Assembly (NCBI GenBank): GCA_027619145.1
Contig: JAQCGA010000113.1
Location: 1-9,468 of the forward strand
Length of the DNA: 9,468 nucleotides
Direction of reading: 5' to 3'
Source of the DNA: a bacterium
Lineage (GTDB): Bacteria; Latescibacterota; UBA2968; GCA-2709665
Positions 1 to 5,196 of this stretch are shown piece by piece. Position numbers and translations under genes: made by a program. The notes under the pieces were generated by a model. It was not told the DNA's origin. It made no database searches and saw only the letters and a program-made list of their open reading frames with translations. Each line of letters starts with the position of its first letter. The first letter of the stretch is position 1.

Positions 1-1
1 T

Positions 2-616
2 GTGGCGTATTATCGGCGGGCGTTGCCGCGTTTTTTGAAGGTGCGAGAATTGTTGAAGGATGGGGCGATTGGGATGCCGACTTCGGTGCATATTGTGCAG
101 TATGGTCGGCTGGATACGGGGGAGAAGGTGAAGGGATGGCGGTACGATCCGACAGTTTCTGGGGGTGGGCTGTTGTTGGACTTGGGTTCTCATGGGCTGG
201 ATCTGCTGGATTTTTTGATGGGGCCTATTCAGGATGTGGGTGGGTTTTCCGCAAATACAGGGGGGACGTACGGTGCGGAGGATGTGACGGCGGCGGGATT
301 TATTTTTCCGTCTGGCGCAGTGGGTACGGGAGTGTGGAATTTTCATGCGGATCATTCGGAGGACCGGATTACGTTTACGGGGTCGGAGGGGGAGCTCCAA
401 TGTCCGGTGTTTGGAGATACGGATGTTTTCTTGAAGCGAAATGGGAAGGAAGAGGTGTTTGAGTTTCGGAATCCGAAGCACGTGCACCAGCCGTTGATTC
501 AGACGGCGGTAGATCATATTCTGGGCCGAGGAGCATGTGAATCTACAGGCGAGAGTGGGGCGCGTACGGGGTGGGTACTGGACCAGTGTTTGAAGGGATA
601 TTACGGGCGGAAGTAA
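2..616 (+). CDS. Gfo/Idh/MocA family oxidoreductase, C-terminal part (5' end outside window)
   Basis: This open frame enters from the left edge and ends at TAA 614-616, so the first GTG is internal and the real start lies upstream. About 204 residues are visible. They match the C-terminal alpha/beta substrate-binding domain of the Gfo/Idh/MocA family of NAD(P)-dependent sugar/polyol dehydrogenases. Residues 3-24 resemble the helix after the Rossmann fold, ending in a KDGAIG turn. Residues 53-66 hold the hallmark GGG-LLLD-LGSH segment, with the usual Asp (visible residue 60) and His (64) of the active site intact. The protein ends in GYYGRK, a usual family ending. The N-terminal GxGxxG and EKP motifs are off-window. 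It reads in the same direction as the nitrilase 40 bases downstream, so co-transcription is likely. The family is secure; the substrate is unknown. Confidence 0.9.
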   Translation: MAYYRRALPRFLKVRELLKDGAIGMPTSVHIVQYGRLDTGEKVKGWRYDPTVSGGGLLLDLGSHGLDLLDFLMGPIQDVGGFSANTGGTYGAEDVTAAGFIFPSGAVGTGVWNFHADHSEDRITFTGSEGELQCPVFGDTDVFLKRNGKEEVFEFRNPKHVHQPLIQTAVDHILGRGACESTGESGARTGWVLDQCLKGYYGRK

Positions 617-644
617 GAGGCGTAGATACTGCAATCTGTTGATA

Positions 645-650
645 GGGAGG
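645..650 (+). promoter_or_regulatory. Ribosome binding site that sets the nitrilase start
   Basis: GGGAGG sits 6 bases before the ATG at 657. The frame is also open from a TTG at 639, but that codon lies upstream of the SD. The site therefore favours ATG 657. Confidence 0.75.
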
Positions 651-656
651 TTGAGG

Positions 657-1592
657 ATGAAACAGGCACGGCTGCTGAGTGTGGCGTTCCCCAAAGGTGG
701 ATACGGGTGCGTGGAGAAGAACCGTGATCAGATGGTGGCGCACCTGGAACGGGCCGGGGCGTACCGGCCGGATTTTGTGTGTTTCACCGAAGTGGCCCGA
801 GAGCTGGGTGAACCGAAGGACGGAGAGGCGTGGCGAGGGGAGCCGATTCCGGGGCCTACGACGGAGGCGGTGGGTGCAGCGGCCCGGAAGATTGGGGCGC
901 ATGTGATTGTGGGGATGCAGGAGCGGATTGACGAGCGGACGTTTAATGCGGCGGTGCTGATTGGGCGAGACGGACAGGTGATTGGGCGATATCATAAGAT
1001 TCAGCCAACGGTAACAGAGATGCAGAATGGAACATTGCCGGGTACGGAGACGCCGGTGTGGCAGACGGATTGTGGACCTGTGGGTGCGTGTATTTGTTTC
1101 GATTTGAAGTTTCCAGAGGTGGCCATGGGACTGGCACGTGCGGGTGCGCGAGTCGTGTTTTTTCCAAGTATGTTCAACGGGGGAATGCGTCACGGCGCGT
1201 GGGCGCGAGACTACGGGGTGTTCCTGGTAGTGAGTCAGGCGGATGAAAGTTCTATTGTGGATATGTGCGGTCGGCGGCTGGCCTGGCAGGGCTACCGCGA
1301 ACCCCTGGTGAGTAACGGGAAGCTGGCACCGTTTGCATTTGCGGATGTGAATATGGATACCAAATCCTATCATCTGGATTTCAATCAGGCAAAGCTGGGC
1401 GATATTGAGGCGAAGTACGGGGCTGGGGTCCGATTTTCGATTTTGCGACCGGAGGCAACGTTTGTGATGGAATCTTTGATGGAGGATGTGTCTGTAGAAG
1501 AGATTGAGCGGGAATTTGAATTGGAGGATTTGTGGACGTATTATGACCGGTCCAGGGGGATGCGGGAAGAATGTTTGCAGGGGAAGAGGTAA
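657..1592 (+). CDS. Carbon-nitrogen hydrolase (nitrilase superfamily)
   Basis: The 311-residue protein starts at ATG 657, 6 bases after GGGAGG. Members of this superfamily cleave non-peptide C-N bonds (amidases, N-carbamoyl hydrolases, nitrilases) through a Glu-Lys-Cys triad on an alpha-beta-beta-alpha fold. All three residues are visible: Glu45 in FTEVA, Lys114 in YHKIQPT, and Cys147 in CICFDLKFPE (codon 1095-1097). Glu121 fits the frequent second glutamate. The core spans roughly residues 5-230. After it comes an extension of about 80 residues, including DFNQAKL and a Glu-rich EEIEREFELEDLW segment, so the protein is longer than minimal 260-280-residue members. Its position between two Gfo/Idh/MocA genes suggests it removes an amide, carbamoyl or nitrile group from the same substrate; this is inference. 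It may be N-carbamoylputrescine amidase-like, but no specificity can be assigned. Confidence 0.9.
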   Translation: MKQARLLSVAFPKGGYGCVEKNRDQMVAHLERAGAYRPDFVCFTEVARELGEPKDGEAWRGEPIPGPTTEAVGAAARKIGAHVIVGMQERIDERTFNAAVLIGRDGQVIGRYHKIQPTVTEMQNGTLPGTETPVWQTDCGPVGACICFDLKFPEVAMGLARAGARVVFFPSMFNGGMRHGAWARDYGVFLVVSQADESSIVDMCGRRLAWQGYREPLVSNGKLAPFAFADVNMDTKSYHLDFNQAKLGDIEAKYGAGVRFSILRPEATFVMESLMEDVSVEEIEREFELEDLWTYYDRSRGMREECLQGKR

Positions 1593-1600
1593 AGGCGGGC

Positions 1601-1626
1601 CACGCAAAGGCGCAAAGACGCCAAGG
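1601..1626 (+). repeat. Three tandem 8-mers of the CGCAAAGG type
   Basis: CGCAAAGG (1603-1610), CGCAAAGA (1611-1618) and CGCCAAGG (1619-1626) follow each other without gaps, just after the nitrilase stop. GGCG (1609-1612) and CGCC (1619-1622) can pair. This resembles short interspersed repeats seen between genes in many environmental bacterial genomes. No function is evident. Confidence 0.7.
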
Positions 1627-1655
1627 GGAACCGGAGGCAGGGTTGAGGTTTTTCG

Positions 1656-1680
1656 CAGGGGCGGCCCCCTGTGGCCGCCC
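1656..1680 (+). repeat. GC-rich palindromic repeat with two alternative hairpins
   Basis: GGGCGGCC (1659-1666) pairs perfectly with GGCCGCCC (1673-1680) around a 6-base loop. A competing stem pairs CAGGGG (1656-1661) with CCCCTG (1666-1671). Flanking CGCA (1654-1657) and TGCG (1687-1690) could extend the structure. No T tract follows, so it does not look like an intrinsic terminator. It resembles a REP-like intergenic element and lies about 20 bases before the next SD, so it could also affect downstream expression. Confidence 0.65.
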
Positions 1681-1700
1681 GGCCTTTGCGGTTGATTTTA

Positions 1701-1708
1701 AAGGAGGT
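1701..1708 (+). promoter_or_regulatory. Strong ribosome binding site for the second oxidoreductase
   Basis: AAGGAGGT is a full match to the anti-Shine-Dalgarno core. GGAGG ends 5 bases before ATG 1713. It decides the start against an upstream in-frame GTG at 1671, which lies inside the hairpin repeat. Confidence 0.85.
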
Positions 1709-1712
1709 GGTG

Positions 1713-2768
1713 ATGGAGCCTGTTCGGTTGGGTGTGATTGGGTGTGGCGTGATTGGGAGCAAACATATAGAAGCGGCTGTGGGCGCGTCGGAGATTGACC
1801 TGGTTGCGATTGCTGATTTGCGCGAGGAGGTAGTGCGGGCGACGGCTGAAACGCATGGGGTTGGGACGGTTTATACGGATGGGGATGATTTGCTGGCAGA
1901 CGAGCGGATTGAGGCGGTGGTGCTGGCCATGCCGGCGCACGTGCGTACCGGGATGGGGTTAAAGGCGTTTGCGCGAGGGAAACATGTGTTGACGGAGAAG
2001 CCTGTGGCGATGAATGCAGGCGAGGTGCGGCAATTGATGGAGGCGCGTGGAAACCGGGTGGCGGGTTGCTGTTCATCCCGGTTTCGGTTTTTGCCTTCGG
2101 CGGATGTGGTGACGGAGTTTATTGCAACAGGTGCGCTGGGTGCGTTGCGCGTGGTGCATTGCCGGGCGATTGTACCGGGAAGTGGGCCACCCAAAAATCC
2201 GCCGCCGGCCTGGCGGTTGAGCAGGGCGTTGAACGGGGGCGGAATTCTGATGAACTGGGGGTGTTACGACCTGGATTATTTGCTGGGGATTACCGGGTGG
2301 ACGTTGCGGCCTCGCGTGGTATTGGCCGGAACCTGGACGGTGCCACCCAAGTTTCAGGCGCTGGCTGCGCCGGGGTCGGATGCGGAGACACATCTGGCGG
2401 CTACGGTGTTGTGTGAGGATGGGATTGTGATTCAGTACGAGCGTGGAGAGATGGTGGCGGCGCGGGAGGAGACGGCCTGGAAGATTGTGGGTACAGAGGG
2501 GTCGCTGGAGTTGCAGTTGACGGCGAGCAAAGGCAAGCGAATTGTGCACAACCGGGCGTCATCGGAAGAAGGGGTTGTTTCTCGAACGCTCTGGGAAGGG
2601 GATGAGGAATGGGGGATGATTCACCCGGGACCGGCGGTGGATTTTGCGCGGGCTATTCGGGAAGGGAGACAGCCTAAGACCGGGTTGGAACAGGCGCTGG
2701 TGATGCAGCAAATTACGGATGCGATTTACCGGTCTGGGGAGAGAGGGGATGCGGTTCGGGTGGAGTGA
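1713..2768 (+). CDS. Gfo/Idh/MocA family oxidoreductase with altered active-site motif
   Basis: The 351-residue protein has the normal family length and starts at ATG 1713 behind a strong SD. The N-terminal Rossmann domain (about residues 4-120) shows G10-x-G12-x-x-G15 for dinucleotide binding, Asp35 at the end of the second strand, and the E95-K96-P97 motif whose lysine is central to the family. The C-terminal domain (about 125-340) contains GGGILMNWGCYDLDYLL. At the two places where relatives, including the gene at 2-616, usually have Asp and His, this protein has Asn181 and Tyr185. Lys96 is kept, so catalysis may be altered rather than lost. Like its neighbour it probably oxidises or reduces a sugar, polyol or keto-sugar with NAD(P). 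It is the last gene of the rightward block and converges on the leftward operon. The family is secure; the substrate is unknown. Confidence 0.93.
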   Translation: MEPVRLGVIGCGVIGSKHIEAAVGASEIDLVAIADLREEVVRATAETHGVGTVYTDGDDLLADERIEAVVLAMPAHVRTGMGLKAFARGKHVLTEKPVAMNAGEVRQLMEARGNRVAGCCSSRFRFLPSADVVTEFIATGALGALRVVHCRAIVPGSGPPKNPPPAWRLSRALNGGGILMNWGCYDLDYLLGITGWTLRPRVVLAGTWTVPPKFQALAAPGSDAETHLAATVLCEDGIVIQYERGEMVAAREETAWKIVGTEGSLELQLTASKGKRIVHNRASSEEGVVSRTLWEGDEEWGMIHPGPAVDFARAIREGRQPKTGLEQALVMQQITDAIYRSGERGDAVRVE

Positions 2769-2786
2769 GGTGTAGAAAGGCTGGAT

Positions 2787-2825
2787 CACGAAGGGGCCAC
2801 GAAGATAACACGAAGGGCCACGAAA
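2787..2825 (+). repeat. CACGAAG repeats spaced about 11 bases apart
   Basis: CACGAAG or CACGAAA occurs at 2787, 2798, 2809 and 2819, with spacings of 11, 11 and 10 bases, about one DNA turn. They form two longer direct copies (2787-2804 and 2809-2825) differing by one G. Two more copies in reverse orientation lie at 2865-2870 and 2875-2880 (TTCGTG). This is an intergenic interspersed repeat, not coding. Confidence 0.75.
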
Positions 2826-2880
2826 CCCGGCCCCATTGCCGCCACTGCGGAGGATGGGAGTGGTTTCGTGGCCCTTCGTG
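2809..2880. terminator. Candidate bidirectional terminator: 19-bp inverted repeat between convergent genes
   Basis: Bases 2809-2827 are perfectly complementary to 2862-2880 (19 bp). The 34-base interior can itself fold: CCCAT 2832-2836 with ATGGG 2854-2858, and CCGC 2839-2842 with GCGG 2847-2850. It lies 40 bases after the rightward oxidoreductase stop and 7 bases after the leftward MFS-HEAT stop. Flanks are only moderately T-rich on either exit side (ATTATGTTTA on +, TTATCTTCG on -), so it is weak as a classical intrinsic terminator, but location and symmetry suit a shared transcript end. Confidence 0.5.
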
Positions 2881-2887
2881 ATTATGT

Positions 2888-5194
2888 TTAGCGGGTGGAT
2901 TCGAGGGCGTCACCGATGCACCAGAGGCAGACGATGAGGTAGACGTCCTGGATGTCTGTGGATTTTCCGGGTTCTAATTTTTCGAGGAAGGTGCGTACGG
3001 CCAGTACGGTGGCGCCGATGCGGGAGGCCACTTCTACGCCGAGGACGTTTACGGTGTCTGCACCAATGTTGTCCTGGAGAAATTCTACGAGGTGCAAAAC
3101 GTTTTGGGCGAGGAGGTCGGTTTCGCCGGCGTCAAAGGCTTTTCGGATGTCTTCCTGGGCTTCTATGATTTTTTTTCGGGTGTCGCTTTTTAAGATGCGT
3201 GCTCGGCGGAAGGCGCGCTGGGTTTTGCCCAGTAGTTCTTCCATATTTTCGGCGCGGGTGAGTGGATCTTGTGAGACGAGCTGGTAAAACTGACGCTGGG
3301 CACCCAGGGTGCGGCAAATGCTGTTGAGGAGTTGGAGGCGGATGGCCGGGGAGCGGAAGTTGTCCAGCCTGTCCAGGGTGGGTCGGACCATGCGCAGGTC
3401 GTGTTTGCGTCCCAGGACATCGGCGAGTGTGGGGAAGGTGGCCCGGTTGAACTGGTCCGCAAATTTCCAGAAGAGGAGTTCACCGGCTTCGTCGCCGCCA
3501 ATTTCGGAGAGAGCCTGGATGGCACTGATTTGCACGCGGGTGTCCGGGTCGTCCAGGGCATTGAGCAGGGGGTCTATGACCTGTGGGTCTCCGATTTTTC
3601 CCAGGGCTTCGGCGGCTTCGCTGCGGATGTCTGATTCTTCATCGGCCAGTTCTTCAACCAGGTGGACAATGGCTTCCTGGGCGCGGGTTTCACCCAGGCC
3701 CTGGGCGGCTTGTCGGCGGACTTCTGGGCTGGCATCTTCGAGGGCCTGGATGAGTTGTTCGAGTGCCATAGGACTTTTGGAGCGGCCCAGGTGCCGGGCG
3801 GCGCGGGCGCGCGATTGTTCGTTTCCGGTGCGGCCGTATAGCAGGGTGCCGTAGAGATACCCCAGCAGGTTGCCCTGGCCCACGTAGGCCAGAAGCTGGC
3901 GGGCTGTGGTTTGTTTGAGATCCTGGACGGGCCGGAGAAACAGGGTGGGAAGCAGAAGCAGACCGGCGCTTACCAGGAAAATGAGTTGCATGTTGCCCAC
4001 AGGGAATCCCAGGAGTTCGAACTGGATGGAAGAGAAAATTTTAGCCAGGGCACCGCCCAGCAGGGGGGCGCCGGCCAGGGCAACCTGGAAGGTGCAGGAC
4101 CAGGTGGCAAAGTACGTGGCTCTTGCGCGGCCTTCTGGCAGCAGGCTGTACAGCAGTGGGTTCACGGAAACAAGAATACCGGCGTATAACAAGCCGTTGA
4201 GCGCCAGCGCAACGGGTGCCAGGATGTAGTTGTCCGGGCTGTTAAACACCCAGAGCACAGGTACCAGGGCGGTGGGTGGGACCATCAGTTGGAGTACGGC
4301 TTTGCTTCCGTACCGGTCCACCAGGTTGCCCCAGATTCTGTAGCCAACGACCATAGAGGCCATGAGCAGGCTGTTGAGAAGGGCGACGTTGGCATAGCTG
4401 ATGTGTAGCGTTTTGAGCATGAAAACGGTGTAAAACGGGCCGGCAATTCCGCTGGCGAAGTGCCAGGAAATAAAAAAGGTCAGCAGAGTTCGGAAGTTGC
4501 GGTCTTTGAATGGGGCGAGCAAGTTGCCTGTGTGCGCGTTGGGTTCGATGGCGGGTGGACGGATGGGCGCACGCACGAAACTGATGTAGCCCCCAATACC
4601 CAGAAGGACGGCAACAGCAAAGACGGTAACAAATCCTGTGTATTGCTGGTCTGCTGGAAACAGATCCAGGTAGAGACCTACCAGGTACCCGGCCAGGATG
4701 CCTGTAAGGAGGTTGGCAATGGTTTGGCGTCCTGTAAAGCGCCCGCGCATTTCCTGGGGGACCGTGTTGGAGAGCCACTCGTTGTAGACAGGAGAGTTGA
4801 TCTGGCCGCAGGCCAGACCGAGGGCCAGGAGGATGCCCATGGCGAGAATGCGCCCGGAGGCATCCAGGAATAGCGGGATGAGTACAATAGAGGAACGGCA
4901 CAACATTTCGAAACAGCCTAGGCAGAAAATGAGAACTTTTTTGCGCTGGAACCGGGACATCAGCGCCGGGGAGATGATCTGGGCCAGGCTGGTGAGAAAG
5001 GAGACGGAGACGAGAGAAGCGATTTCGGTTTCGGAGGCGCCCATCCAGAGGGCAAAGCCGGTAAAGGCCGCGGTTCCCACACCTACCATTTGGCCCCAGG
5101 CACCCCACATTCCGCTGGAGTAAATGAAGGCGCGTAGAGCGCGGGCAGTGGCGCTGTGCGAGAGGGGTCGGGGTTGTTGCGGTGTATTTGCCAT
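2888..5194 (-). CDS. MFS transporter fused to cytoplasmic HEAT repeats (downstream paralog)
   Basis: The 768-residue protein starts at ATG 5194-5192, overlapping the previous gene's TGA by one base. Residues about 15-425 form a major facilitator domain with roughly 12 hydrophobic segments. Its typical loops are PQEMRGRFTGRQ (146-157) and the motif-A-like GNLVDRYGSKAVL (289-301). A linker (about 426-470) leads to HEAT/PBS-lyase-like repeats at about 475-504, 505-536, 537-568 and a degenerate one at 569-599, with the usual pattern as in SPEVRRQAAQGLGE and ESDIRSEAAEALG. A charged helical tail (about 640-745) follows. The protein ends in a conserved hydrophobic DVYLIVCLWC segment. Standard MFS proteins are about 400-450 residues, so the extra 340 residues are unusual. 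HEAT repeats usually bind proteins, suggesting a partner or a regulatory, sensing role. The cargo is unknown. Confidence 0.9.
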   Translation of the reverse strand: MANTPQQPRPLSHSATARALRAFIYSSGMWGAWGQMVGVGTAAFTGFALWMGASETEIASLVSVSFLTSLAQIISPALMSRFQRKKVLIFCLGCFEMLCRSSIVLIPLFLDASGRILAMGILLALGLACGQINSPVYNEWLSNTVPQEMRGRFTGRQTIANLLTGILAGYLVGLYLDLFPADQQYTGFVTVFAVAVLLGIGGYISFVRAPIRPPAIEPNAHTGNLLAPFKDRNFRTLLTFFISWHFASGIAGPFYTVFMLKTLHISYANVALLNSLLMASMVVGYRIWGNLVDRYGSKAVLQLMVPPTALVPVLWVFNSPDNYILAPVALALNGLLYAGILVSVNPLLYSLLPEGRARATYFATWSCTFQVALAGAPLLGGALAKIFSSIQFELLGFPVGNMQLIFLVSAGLLLLPTLFLRPVQDLKQTTARQLLAYVGQGNLLGYLYGTLLYGRTGNEQSRARAARHLGRSKSPMALEQLIQALEDASPEVRRQAAQGLGETRAQEAIVHLVEELADEESDIRSEAAEALGKIGDPQVIDPLLNALDDPDTRVQISAIQALSEIGGDEAGELLFWKFADQFNRATFPTLADVLGRKHDLRMVRPTLDRLDNFRSPAIRLQLLNSICRTLGAQRQFYQLVSQDPLTRAENMEELLGKTQRAFRRARILKSDTRKKIIEAQEDIRKAFDAGETDLLAQNVLHLVEFLQDNIGADTVNVLGVEVASRIGATVLAVRTFLEKLEPGKSTDIQDVYLIVCLWCIGDALESTR

Positions 5195-5196
5195 CA
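5192..5196 (-). promoter_or_regulatory. TGATG stop/start overlap coupling the two MFS-HEAT genes
   Basis: Read on the - strand, TGA (5196-5194) ends the first MFS-HEAT gene and ATG (5194-5192) begins the second, sharing one base. No clear SD precedes the ATG, so re-initiation by the terminating ribosome is the likely way the second gene is translated. Confidence 0.8.

Noticed and set aside
639..656. Upstream TTG start for the nitrilase
   Set aside because: The SD (645-650) lies downstream of this TTG and 6 bases before ATG 657.
543..1607. A 354-codon open frame on the - strand opposite the nitrilase
   Set aside because: It is rich in Pro, His and Arg with no domain, and lies fully across a gene with an intact catalytic triad.
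1671..1712. Upstream GTG start for the second oxidoreductase
   Set aside because: It lies inside a palindromic repeat, and the strong SD at 1701-1708 points to ATG 1713, just before the Rossmann motif.
2787..2880. CRISPR-like array
   Set aside because: Units are 6-7 bases with spacers of a few bases and no 25-40-base repeat/spacer pattern; no cas gene is present.
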